Below are positions 48,663 to 59,648 of a stretch of 64,000 nucleotides of DNA, piece by piece. This DNA is from Oasisia sp. SBJ-2009. Taxonomy: Eukaryota > Annelida > Polychaeta > Sabellida > Siboglinidae. The translations under genes were made by a program, and so were the position numbers. The notes beneath the pieces are model-generated. The model was not told where the DNA came from and ran no database searches. It saw only the letters and a list, made by a program, of their open reading frames with translations. Location: contig OZ024854.1 in the NCBI GenBank assembly GCA_964017155.1, forward strand, positions 49,792,067 to 49,856,066, given 5' to 3'. How positions within the stretch are numbered: the first letter of the stretch is position 1; each line of letters begins with the position of its first letter.

Positions 48663-51600
48663 CTGAAACGTAAATGACAAACCTTAGTGTGCTTGACTGC
48701 TTCTCCATCCACAATTCCACACAGAGACAGAGTCGGAAATATGCAGTTTTAATACATTTTCTTTAATTTTGTACACACCCAAATATTAACTTGCATAAAT
48801 CTAAAATATTTTGGTGTAACTAATAACTGCTAAGTCCTGATGTTGTGCTCTCGGTTGATGACGCTACTTTGGTAAATGTTTATCAACCACTAATAGTATA
48901 ACATTAAACAACATTTATCAAAATAAAACTGCCGTGCTTCATATAGCATGACAACTAGGATGCGTAAGGTTTATAGTCAAAACTCCAACAATTTTCCACT
49001 TTATTCTACATTCTACTGATACTATTAACAGAGAGGGTTCATTTACAGACATTAGGACATAGTAGTAACATCAGCTCCCAAATGTAACACCAGCTGTACG
49101 AGACATAGATTACAGGGACATATCATATGACAAAATGGGCCGAAAATTACTGTTTAATTTCCAAGATATGACAACCAGTTATGAGGGCACTGCACTTAAA
49201 ATTCAAGGCCCAGAATATGCTGACATATCTAAGTGCTTTTTTACAGTGCTTTTTACAGAGTTTTAATGAATACTTCACCATCGTGCAGTACACCTTTTTA
49301 AAGATTAGATATCAGAAAGTGTTACCTTATCATTGACGTCTATAATTAAACACAACAAATTATCTACTGATCATTGAGGTCTATAATTGAACAAAACAAA
49401 TTATCTACTGATCGTTAACAGTGAGATATGTAATGTTTAACTTCAAAAACAAAACTGGCTAATATCTCGGAATGACAAGTCACGCATAAGGGTAAAAAAC
49501 TTCATAATTCAAAGGCTTCCTAGTAGTAGTAGTCCTGTTGCTATCCAGGGTTGTTCGCTCTGTACTGCAATCGTGTTAAATCTTGTTCAACCATTAAAGC
49601 ATTCCACTGGTTTTGTAAAAGTGAGAAGATGTCAGTGCATGGTTGTGACCTGCACTGGGTCACTATGTCAAAAGTCTACCCAGGTAGACTTACCGTAGGC
49701 CAAAGAGTCAAGGACTGCAATGCACATGCATTCACAAAAGATCACTTTTAAGTCGACACCAACACATTAGATACCATCGTGCCTGTCAAAAAGAAGCCCA
49801 TCAGCAAATTGCTGTGTTTCTCGGTAAGCGTAATCTTATGTGACAGCAATGGGACAAACTTAACAAGATTCCTTCGGGTAATTCGCGTTCACAAGTCGGT
49901 CCCTGGACGGTCTTACAAAGCCGTCTGGGTGTCTACTAACAGGTGAAATAAGCACGACTGCATGACACCAGACTGTGACAGTGTAAATTGTCACGTGTCA
50001 ACAGAGAAGAGCTGACTGGAACTGTCAGTGACAGACAGTGATAGCCAGCCTGCGGCAAGGTTTCAGTGACGGACACCACGGGGTCTGTAACTTTGTCCCT
50101 ACACTGTATCCAGGGGTCGAAATACCCCACACAAGTCACAGTAACAAGTCCAGTAAAACTGAACCCTAACCGATGGTTGTGGGGATTTCAACTGTGGAGA
50201 TTTCAACTGTGGAGACACCCTCTTGAATGTCAAATGTTACCCTGTCCTAGCAACAATAACCAGACATGACACTGCAGTCTTCCCGTGAAACCACATCCTT
50301 CTCATAAGAATGACTAGCTTCCAGCGGGTACCCTACCCAAATTTGACTTTACCCTCTACAACCAACCATGCTTCCGACAGGCAATGATTAATATGAAATG
50401 TCTCCCCACCCTACCTTGTAATCTTCTAATAGTCATATGCTTTAATTTAGAACAGCATATTAACAAACGCATTATCACAGACGGGCACCAACTATTTACA
50501 CTCAATTTGCACGTATTTACCCACTTATACAGTGGAACAATGTATACCTCTGTCTGTCATGACAGGATGTATCTGGGTTGCTGCGGAGCCAACTATGAAA
50601 CAAATCTGATATAATTTCTTTATCGGATGCCCGATCGTTTACCAAGGCATTTTCTTATACAAGTGGAGCTGTTTGAAATGTGACATCAGCCTGGCTGAAG
50701 ATGTTTATCAAGTCATTCAGATGAGAAGGCTTTTATTATCAATAACAATCTGAGATAGACATCTTCAGAATGATGGAAGCCACAATTGTAACACTGTGGA
50801 ACACTGACACTCGACACTATTATTAAATATCTTTTAATACAGTCTTGTACTCAAAAGGAATGGCTCGCTACATCTGAACAGAGCTTTGCAAGTTCTTTAT
50901 GCCATTATGGCGACAGGCCTATGTTATTTGTCTTTGAAGTTGGGGAGGACAGATCTTAAATAAAAACTGAAGTCAGTGAAGAGAAATAAATGGCCTAGTG
51001 GGTATACATGCAAATAAATATCTCATTCCTTTAAACACAGTCACTAGAAAGCAAAATTCCTTGTCTTAGCTTATCCCTCATCCAGATGTAACTACCACTT
51101 GTATTTTTTTTCTCAAATACCATTCGACTTTGGAACTCCCTCCCTCAACATATTGTAAATAAAAACAGCCTTGATTCCTTTAAGAGCAATATCCAGACGT
51201 TCCATTATTCCACCTTTTAGATATAACTAGTTCTGTTGCACGCATTACTGTTACATGCACAAATTATGGTTCTGATACACTGCAATGCACCCAAGATGGA
51301 AAACAAATTATACATATTTTTTTTCCTGTTCGCCTGCCTGTATCTTCGGCAGGCGGTATTTGGAAGAAGATAAATTATATTCAAAATATTTGGCAGGTGA
51401 ATATTTGTAACAATTGTACATTTAGATAAAGGGCAAACACACCTTTCATTGTAACCATGACATCTGAAAACGTTATAGAGCGATGAGGCGCATTCATTTG
51501 AGATGACCCCTCAAAAGGGTGCGGGTCAACCGGTCTTTAAATCCTCAGATTAGACATTACCATATCTTCTGTTAAGTTCAAAATTAGTCAGATATTTCGT

Positions 51601-52095
51601 GCACTCAATAGAGCGTATAGAGACATTCATCACGTGTGGTGACATGTTGTCTAATATCTGTACAGTCTCCACTCCGTGCGCTGTCTTTAATTTGGACACT
51701 GGAGCGCAGGCACCGGCCATTCACAGCCCATTGTCCAGCAAACACGGCGAAAGTTTTGAACTCGTTACTCTAGGCCCAGCCAAAGCCCAATGCAATCTCT
51801 GAGAATATACTACTGTCATTGCGTCAAGCTTTCGGCTTAGGACACGAGAACAGCTAAGACTACCAGAAATACTACAAATGTGTAGAACTGACAAATCGCA
51901 GCGACCGCACCAAACTTCAAATCGTTTCCGGAATCGAATGAAGGAAGCGGTGATAACAAATCAAAGCGCAGCACCGCCACGCGACTGATAAACCGACAAC
52001 AAATTGTCGTTTTTCGCAACAACGCCAATGCGGCCCACAACACATTTCACTGAAGTTTATTCGCGCAAACTACTCGAACAGTGCGTGACACCTAC
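48663..52095 (-). other. Intron 1 of the PET-LIM gene
   Basis: This 3.4-kb intron runs from the GTAGGT donor at 52,095 to the TTTCAG acceptor at 48,663. It is AT-rich and holds a truncated LINE 3' end (51,060-51,382) on the opposite strand. Bases 49,325-49,410 contain a duplicated ATTGACGTCTATAATTAAAC-type block (about 52 bases apart). Bases 51,650-52,095 become CpG-richer toward the promoter. No other exon is recognised inside. Confidence 0.65.
51060..51382 (+). mobile_element. 5'-truncated LINE 3' end: RT C-terminus plus 3' UTR hairpin
   Basis: With one frameshift in a T run the translation reads SRCNYHLYFF then SNTIRLWNSLPQHIVNKNSL and DSFKSNIQTF, stopping at 51,218-51,220. The TIRLWNSLP and FKSNI spacing is the standard C-terminus of non-LTR retrotransposon polyproteins. 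The 3' UTR ends with a hairpin (51,331-51,355: CGCCTGCC, a 9-base loop, GGCAGGCG) and GGTATTTGGAAGAAGATAAA, as expected for a tail recognised by the element's own reverse transcriptase. The copy is dead. It inserted in the gene's first intron, antisense to it. Confidence 0.75.
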
Positions 52096-52167
52096 CGGCT
52101 CAGACAGATCCATCCGTTCGCGAAACTTTGCCCAGGTATTGCAACCGAACTGCATCGGTAACTCCAT
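52096..52167 (-). CDS. First coding exon of the PET-LIM (Prickle/Testin-like) gene
   Basis: An ATG at 52,167-52,165 opens 24 codons, MELPMQFGCNTWAKFRERMD then LSEP, that end at a GTAGGT donor in phase 0. That phase matches the phase-0 start of the exon at 48,662, so the joined leader runs into the Cys-rich PET leader without a stop. The start lies about 50 bases inside a CpG-rich promoter-like block, as expected for a 5' exon. The N-terminal residues do not resemble known Prickle or Testin starts, which are poorly conserved. Pairing of the two exons is inference from phase, strand and distance; RNA reads would prove it. Confidence 0.65.
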
Positions 52168-52345
52168 GCTTACTCAGTTCAAAATACTAAATTAGAGCAG
52201 AGTGCGCCCGCCCTCGACGTGACGTCACAGCCCCTGGTCCGCTTGATTGACGGCCCGTCGGAGGCGGCGCGCGCGGAGCGGCAGATGTTACGGCGGACGA
52301 CGGTGATGCAACCGGGGGCCGTCTCAAGGGGAAGTTTGGAATTGG
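52168..52345 (-). promoter_or_regulatory. CpG-rich promoter of the PET-LIM gene
   Basis: The highest CpG density in this half of the window (GAGGCGGCGCGCGCGGAGCG at 52,261-52,280) with a full CRE palindrome TGACGTCA at 52,220-52,227, about 55 bases before the ATG on the minus strand, and a TTGATTGAC CCAAT-like element near 52,243. No TATA box is evident, which fits a CpG-island-type dispersed promoter. A divergent plus-strand transcript is possible, but no plus-strand exon is seen. Confidence 0.55.
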
Positions 52346-54062
52346 TTTAGCCCCGTCTTGGTGGGAACTGTTATGTCAATATATTGAAATAATTATGTTC
52401 TGTTTCAGTATTGTTTGAACATAAAACACCGTCTTCGATTTACGTCGAACTCGCAGAACTTTGTGTTACAGGCAAAGGTGTTTTATAACAATAATTTATA
52501 ACACTAATTATATCAGCAGGATATCAACAGGATATTTTAATGCATCTCATAAATGCATCTACCTAATAAATTGCGTAATGCGTTAAAATACAGTGAATAA
52601 AAAAAAAATTAGAATAACAATAAATTATAAAAAAAGCATAAATAATATTAATAAATATAATTAAGCGTTTACTAAAAAAAACGTGCGTGTATGCTTGCGT
52701 GCATGAACCGTGCGCGTTCACATAGAAAGAACGGATGAAGAAGTTGCCAGGATTAGATGGAGCTATAAAATGTCCACCAACTACGAGCGCAGACCTACAC
52801 ACAAGATACATCCATTCATTCTTAGTCCACCTCAGCACAGTGACTCATAAATGAAAAACCTCACGACCACAGTTGGTTGAAAATCGCATCCTCGTGTGCT
52901 ATATTTATACGGCTGAGTCTACAAAGCCGCTACTCAGGCACTGAAGTTTATTTTAAAGCAAAAAAAAAACACATATTTATACAAACATCTCGCTATGGTC
53001 TCAACACGCAGCCCAGACATTACGACGAAGGCGGAAGTGAACGACACACGGTGTACGTCGCCGCTGTCAGTTGCAGAGCTTCGAAGTCCCCCGATTTTCT
53101 TCGAAAACTAAAACATTAACTGCAGAAGATATACAGTGACGACTGCACGGCGATGACACTCTTTTGTATGTCGATTTTTTCATATTTTGCACTGCACTAC
53201 ACATCTATAATATTGTGTTTCGTGTTATGTGGATAAGTGTCCCCTTTCAAATATACCGATAAAATGTTCTGATTGTGTTTTATAACTGGGTCTATAACCT
53301 GAAGGTCTCCAGATTTTCGATTTATCCATCTTGGAAGTTTCGTATTTTGGGCACGGCTACCGTGCTACGCAACAAACCGAATTCAGTTACCAAACCGCCA
53401 TATGGCACATTCTTATTCTTAAAACACTCCTTCGTTGGCTCCCCCTCTCTCCCGCTGCTCTGGTGGGAAGGAGTCCGCCCGCCTACACGGGAAGACCCAC
53501 TGGGATCCGTGGTTTCCCCACAGATGCCCCATCAATCAGTCTCAGTGAACGCCCGAGCTATCCATGCGAAAAAGTATTCTGCCAGCCCGGAGCCAGTCTA
53601 AACAGTCGGCCATAGAAACGGACGTACTAAACAGCAGGCTCCTGGCATATTGCAGGACCGAGGCCAAACGTATTCTGGTCATGCGTTCTGGGTCGCATAG
53701 CGCGTTGACCAAGGCGGCGCAGCGACCGATACGGAATAAATACGTTGTTTACGCTTGTAATAGCTACCAGACCTGGGTTCTACGTTTTCATAAATTTATT
53801 TAGTCGTCCTACAGATGCACTCAAACTGTCAATATGCATAGATGTATGGGGCCAATGCACAACAATCTACTTATAATTTATAACTATTTATTTTTTATTT
53901 AAAAAAAGTTGACTGAGAAAATGAAAATTGGCTGCTGATATTGGAAATACATGTGTTGAGCAGGCATAGGTCTAGAGATTATTTTGATATAATACAAAAC
54001 AAATTCCGCCGAAATGAGTGCAGAATTTTCTTCCTCAACGCAGGACCATGGCAATGACTAGT
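52346..54062. other. Upstream intergenic stretch, no supported gene
   Basis: Very AT-rich to 52,680, then mixed. Bases 53,330-53,760 are CpG-richer, with two overlapping plus-strand frames (108 and 94 codons) and a third (79 codons). None has a domain; the segment may be a decayed element or a regulatory island. Confidence 0.4.
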
Positions 54063-54254
54063 TGGCTATATACTTGCTAACCACTCACGTACTGATGCCC
54101 ATTTTGAATAGTTCTTATGTGCAATGAGGTTTAGATTTAGGGTTGTGTTTAGGGTTATGATTAGGGTTAGGGCTAGGTTGAAGGTACTTTTGACAAGATT
54201 GACATTATGTGTTTTACATGCATTTTTACGTGAGTGGTTAGCAAGTAGCCATAG
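54063..54254. mobile_element. 192-bp MITE-like element with terminal inverted repeats
   Basis: The left end has ACTTGCTAACCACTCACGTA and the right end its exact reverse complement (TACGTGAGTGGTTAGCAAGT), each preceded by a related TGGCTA-type outer end. Both sides are flanked by ACTAGT (54,057-54,062 and 54,255-54,260), a likely target-site duplication. The interior carries telomere-like GGGTTAGGG-type words and no protein. It is non-autonomous. The superfamily is uncertain. Confidence 0.7.
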
Positions 54255-55881
54255 ACTAGTGTAGTCATTTCTCTCATTGAGCAACACACGATATAGCCAA
54301 CAGAGGTCGCCACTTAATACATCCGTTCAGCTACATACAAAGAGGCCGAGTCGTATTTGCTGTGCGTGTGGCCTAGTGTAGTTTGTTGACAAAACATACA
54401 ACAGAAACAACAAAGAGCTTGTGAAGACATCTAAGCATAAAGTGAAGTTATGATTTCATATTCAGGGCAGTCTTATTGATTAGCTAACGATGGGACATGT
54501 CCACAACTTACGTCATAAGGTACGTAACGAAGTCGAGTACTGATGGTTTACAATAGTATTAAGCCACGACTAAAGAAACTCAATTTCCAGTAAGCGCTTA
54601 CCCGTTTGATTTGGATACGGATGTCCGTTTTGAAAAAAATTGCGTATTAAAAAGGTACAAATCTGTTGATAGCCAACTTTGTTTTCGATAAGTAAAGTGT
54701 ATAGTACTCCCACTAGCTAATGAGCTACATTAACAGCACGGTTGCTGTTTGATAAAGTTCTATTTCTACGCAATAACAATGATTTCAAATAAAGCCGCCT
54801 ACACAGAATGCCCTACTCTCTCTCTCTCCCCCCCCCCCCCCCACACTCTCTCTCTCTCTCGTCCACTTTGTTTGTCGTCACTTTCTCCATTTTCTATTCC
54901 ACTCACTCTCAACAAAATTTGCCAATAAAACCCAGATTCGTGATGAGCTGAACCTGCTGCTGGATTAGAAGTAGAACTAGCGTCGTTCGCCTGTGGCAGC
55001 CTTAGTATGCAATCCGCGAACACATGATTTCCTCTGAGAATCCCTTCATCGGATGTGATAATTCGTGGTCGGTAAGTATGTAGAACTGACCTCGCCGAAT
55101 TCGCTTGTAATAAGCTGTTCTCTCGACGGGGTCACCAGTAGCAACTAGTCTTATGCTTGACCTTATGTTAATCACCTAACCTGTTGTTTGGCTCTGAAGT
55201 CCGTTGAGTGGGTTTGGAAACACTGACGACACGCTTCTGCATGTAAGACGATTTCTAAGAGCCTCGGAGGCATCAAAACGTTTCTGATGTTTTAATCTGT
55301 TTTCGACATTCATCGTTGACTTCTTTGATGTTTCACTAATCCGACACGCCACCAAGTGCTGGCTCAGACATGCAGTGTGTCTAATACGTCGCCATTACAT
55401 TAAAGTGAAAAAAAAGGCTACAGTTTAGTGTTATGCACCTAAATGAGTTTACACTAGCTAATCATTTGCATCTACAATCCAATTTTTCACCTTAGTGGTT
55501 ACCTCAGAAAGTGGTCTTAAAGTGGGAAAATCTAGGTAAATCACCGACACCATGAACCGGCCCATCTTGGATCTTGCAACCAATCACAACCCAGCAGTTT
55601 GGAAAAGTAATACGTCAGAGAGTCGTCTGCTGGTTCAGCTGTCATAACAGAGAGCCAAGCGGTACGCTAAAAGTTGCCTTACGTCGGTTTACAACGAAAT
55701 CGCGACATCAATATGCCACACTGTTCCTCAAACGCTTATAGTAATAGTACAGTGAAAGACAGTATCAGTAAGATGTCTTCTTGTTAACCTATGAATCGAG
55801 CAGAACTGAAACAGTGGTTCGGTGGATTCGTTTGGACAGTCACAGACACAGCGCGGATCCTAGACGACCCGATTTGATTGT
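54255..55881. other. Non-coding stretch with CT/C-run microsatellite
   Basis: A (CT)n run interrupted by 15 C lies at 54,814-54,861. A plus-strand donor-like GTAAGTATG follows GGTCG near 55,072 but no upstream coding exon is convincing. Bases 55,550-55,870 are CpG-richer. No gene is supported. Confidence 0.45.
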
Positions 55882-57638
55882 CCTAACCATCAAAACGACC
55901 ACCAACAGCCGCCAAACTTCTCCTCACATATCTTACATACATATGCATACACTACATTATGTAATAACATCTCTTGCATTCCTCTGACGAAGAAAATTCA
56001 CACACAAAAACGCGCAGACCTCGAGTACAACTTGTTCGGCCGCTCAGCGGTACCGTAAAATCGCTTTTAAAAGCTTTACACAAAATACCGCTAGACGCCA
56101 CGTTTCTGACTGCTAATATTTAATTGTTTTACTTCACACGCGCGAAATAGTTTAATTACTTATAAATAATATAATAATAATAATTAATTATTATCATCAC
56201 TATGATTTGCAGGAAATTATAAGTTTTATTATTTTTATATTGATATTTTATTTTTATAATTGTTCATATATGTTTCTAGTATATTTATGTTTTTTTTCTT
56301 CTGGTGTGTATTTGTTGTTTAGCATTTTAATTTATGTAAAACGCCAAGAACAAGTTTAAATTGGATGTGGCGCTATATTAAATAAACAAACAATTGTTTT
56401 TATTATAATATAATATTTTATTTATGTAGCGCCACATCCATAATTGTTTGTGGCGCTTCACAAAATAATGCTATTAAAAATACAATAAAGAGAAAACTAC
56501 TCAGATAATATTATTTAAAAATAAATAATGAAAATACATGTTTCTATATCATTAACTAAGCTGACCTATCAGTCATAAATAAACATACAAATTACATAAC
56601 AACAATTGAAATAAATGAATATAAAAGTATGGTTAATAGTAATAAATAATTAAAGTAGTAAAATAAGTACGACGTAATAATAATTTTTATTCAGCACATA
56701 CACAACCATTATGCATAAGAACATATTACTGAAGCTATTTGTTCTACTCATGAATGACATTTCCACCATCAGATATGTAATAATTATTATTTTTGAACAA
56801 GACACTTTATTAATTATCGGAACAATAAATCTCTAAACTGTAAAAAGGAATATGAATATATGGGAAATATTATGGTGGTAGAAAAAGAAGGATTTAAAAA
56901 CAGTAATATTAACATGTTATTGTTTTAGTTATTATTGTTAAAACATCGCTTATGTAATATAAGCTTGCATGCTCGCAGTACACGCGGGATGTTTATAGAA
57001 ATATTGATGAAATAAACAATGTGACTTCATTGAAAAACACGTAATTTCCTTTTTCTTTTATAACTAATAGGCAATTTTGGATAAGTATGCAGACACATGT
57101 ATTTTTAATATTTATTTTTAAATATTACCTGTGGGTAGCATTCTTATTATTGCATATACTTTAATAACAGTATGTTGAATAGAAGAGAAGAGAATTGTGG
57201 ATTTGGCGCTATATAAAATAAACTAATAAAATTATATATTTGTATATTAAATTGTTATTTTTTATCAACTCTATTAGACCCATATCACCAAAGCGTTGCC
57301 TTAGTTTGCCGTTTAACATTTTCTGTAGATCATAGTGATGCAGCTAATTATTATTATATTATTTATAATTAATGAAACTAATTCGCGCGTGCGAATGCAG
57401 TAAGGTTAATAAATATTCGCGCGCCATCTAGCGGTATTTTGTGTAAAGCTAACTTATAATAGCGAGTTTACGGTAGTCGAAGTTGTCGAGTTGCCGTTCG
57501 CCAAGATTTGCGTTTCTGTTGTGAATTTTCTTCGTTAGACGAATACAAGTGATTTTTTTGTAATGTAGTGTATGTATATGTATGTAAGAAATGTGGGGAG
57601 AAGTTTGGCGGCTGTTGGCGGTCGTTTTCGTGGTTAGG
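55882..57638. mobile_element. 1.76-kb foldback element with ~330-bp inverted arms
   Basis: The left arm (55,882-56,219) and right arm (57,317-57,638) are imperfect reverse complements over more than 320 bases. Shared blocks include CAACAGCCGCCAAACTTCTC, ACGAAGAAAATTCACA, TTTACACAAAATACCGCTAG and CATCACTATGAT. Both outer ends are CCTAACCA (right end as its complement). The arms are clearly diverged, so the insertion is old. The 1.1-kb interior is AT-rich, encodes nothing recognisable and contains a nested palindrome. No clear target-site duplication is seen. It looks like a non-autonomous foldback or long-TIR DNA transposon. Confidence 0.82.
56363..56439. repeat. Nested palindrome of two retroposon-tail-like arms
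   Basis: GGATGTGGCGCTATATTAAA at 56,363 is mirrored by TTTATGTAGCGCCACATCC ending at 56,439, giving about 23-base arms around an AT-rich centre. A third copy of the motif, TTGGCGCTATATAAAATAAA, lies at about 57,202-57,221. GGCGCTATAT-x-AATAAA is the kind of 3' tail seen on many invertebrate SINE/LINE copies, so this may be two insertions tail to tail. Confidence 0.7.
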
Positions 57639-58544
57639 TTAGAAAGTAACAGATAATAATATGCATGCACAGTTCACGCCGACCAAGAAGACTCTCTGAC
57701 GTCATTTTGTTTCTAAAATGGCGTAGTCTGTAGACTTTCTATGTCTATGTGTTTTACATTTTTTTCCTGGTAAACCACTGACGTTAAAAATATGATTGTT
57801 GTTGGAAGTTGTTACTTTTTATTCACTCTGTTAATCCCATATGATCCAAACATTGACTTTGTTTTCCCTTTAAGCTTATAGTTGTCTCTCCGGTAATTGA
57901 TGGGAACGAGGGTTGGGTAAGCCTCCAATTTTCCTGCAAAGAAGTACAGAATGTTTAGGTGATCCTCAAGGAAGTGCAGTTGAAGTGTTCTCAAATTGAG
58001 TGTAGTAGAATTAATTTGGTTAGCGTCAGCCGCATAAATTCTACACGTTCCAACGCCCATGCACAGGAAATACTGTAATGTTATAAATGCTTTTACGGCG
58101 GCATCCCGCCAAGTTAAGATACTGCCAAAGTTCCAGAAAGGTCCCGTCCGTAGCCAAACAAACACATCTACAATATTGTTAAACCCAGGCTGTGTATTTC
58201 TAAGTTGTCATTTAATTTATTTTAACTGACATACTTCCTACGTATGATGAATTTGTATTACTCGTAAACTTGCAGCACACAACGAGCTTGCAAGTTTTTA
58301 ACGTTACACCCCTAAAAAATGTTAAACTTGTAAGTAAACATGTTGGACTAACAGTACCCCGGTTGCTCTTTGGTGTTTATCAAGACTTGCTTTTAAAAAG
58401 TCTTGATATTCATTACGACTACTTTTATAACTGGGTGCATGATTCTGGATAACAGAAAACATTGGCCTAAAATATCCCTTTAGCACCGACAACACAATGT
58501 GGGCTGTCACTATTTACAACCCATCAAAAAATTGAATTTTTCTG
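57639..58544. other. Stretch with a CRE site and an unassigned 117-codon minus-strand ORF
   Basis: A TGACGTCA palindrome at 57,697-57,704 is followed by AAAATGGCG, a promoter-like pairing. On the minus strand 58,165-57,812 is open for 117 codons (MFVWLRTGPFWNFGSIL to MFGSYGINRVNKK) with an acceptor-like CTTCTTTGCAG inside. I recognise no family. It may be chance or a decayed element. Confidence 0.25.
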
Positions 58545-58955
58545 TTTACTTTCAAAGACCGTAAACGCCGAGGCTGCTGCCTCCCTCTTCAGCGAGAGCG
58601 ACGGCGTGTGACGGGCGCACGTTTGAAGTCTCTCCGCCCCGTCTCTCGTGGTCTTCCTCCGCCGCCGCTCCGACTGTCGTGAGCGACGGTTACGGAATCG
58701 TTTTTTCCCCGAGTTCCGCCATCATCGACTGACGCTCGCTGGGTATTCCCCGCAGACCCGCGTGTAGTTCGTCTTGTTCAAACCGACTACAATTACGGGT
58801 CTGTGTGAATTGTTGCGACGACTGAATGATTTGTTTTGTTGCGACTGCAAGACATCCATCTATCCACACGTCCTCCTGTTGGGGCCTGTCCAGAGTTTGA
58901 TTGACGTGGGGGCGTGGTTTCGAAAGGGACTGTGTCACCAGAATTTATAAAACGC
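58545..58955 (-). promoter_or_regulatory. Second CpG-rich promoter-like block with TATA box
   Basis: On the minus strand, TTTTATAAATT (near 58,953-58,943) is followed by CCACGCCCCCAC (KLF/SP-type GC box), CGTCAATCA, and then a strongly CpG-rich 250-base segment. An ATGATGGCGG at about 58,724, which matches the YY1-type ATGGCGG element common at 5' exons, starts a short ORF (MMAELGEKTIP then stop). The block points toward the PET-LIM gene 6.4 kb away and ends in GTAAAC, a weak possible donor near 58,546. An alternative upstream promoter is inference. Confidence 0.4.
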
Positions 58956-59518
58956 AAAACGTCCACAGCTCGGGACCACGTTCTAAAGAGATCAGATTAA
59001 CGTAGCAAATGAGAAGCATGCATTGCCCAATGTAGCTGATCGCATTCAAATTATTGTAGGATATATAAGGCATTAACCTACCAGCAAGTCGTACTCTAGG
59101 CTGGATAGAAGGGTGAATGGCAAACTAACCGGACACCCTGTAAAAAAACAAGATTTGATATTCTGACCCTGGTTTATAGTTTCGTAAATATTCCTAAATT
59201 TAGACTCGCGGGGCTAGACATTTAGGGCCTACTGGGCCTGTGAATCGCACAGACACAACACAGGGTTCGGAACCAGGAGGAGGAAGACTTGGGTGGGGCT
59301 GAACCACCCTCAATATTCTTTTTGGGGTGGGGCTGAAGATAGAATAAACACCCCCAATAGTTATGGAAATGGTGCATTTTGGGGCGCAATTTGATATTCT
59401 TGTGAACCTCAGGGGGTTTGGTTAGCTTCGGGCGACGGGATGCCATTGGGGAAGATTTTGGAGAGCCACTGTCGGTATTCTGGTGAGCCTCGGGATGTGT
59501 AATTGTACGTTTTTGGTG
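58956..59518. other. Non-coding stretch, diverged internal repeats
   Basis: GGGTGGGGCTGAA occurs twice (near 59,292 and 59,326), and TATTCT-x-GTGAACCTC/GTGAGCCTC blocks recur nearby. This suggests a decayed repeat. No gene is supported. Confidence 0.4.
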
Positions 59519-59640
59519 TAGGGTTGCAACCCGTCCCCTGGAATACGGAACATTCCGTATTTATAAGACAAACATTGCATCATATATAATGGGAACGGGG
59601 GTCTGTTCCCTATTTTTCCGTGTGGAAGGTGGCAACCCTA
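59519..59640. mobile_element. 122-bp hAT-like MITE
   Basis: Terminal inverted repeats TAGGGTTGCAACC and GGTGGCAACCCTA bound the element. It is flanked by near-identical 8-base direct repeats, TTTTGGTG (59,511-59,518) and TTTTTGTG (59,641-59,648), 7 of 8 matching. An 8-base target-site duplication and short TIRs are typical of hAT-superfamily elements. The interior has an inner dyad ATACGGAACATTCCGTAT and no coding capacity. Confidence 0.7.
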
Positions 59641-59648
59641 TTTTTGTG

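Noticed and set aside
54120..54180. Telomere or telomeric end
   Set aside because: Only a few imperfect TTAGGG words inside a small inverted-repeat element; it is interstitial.
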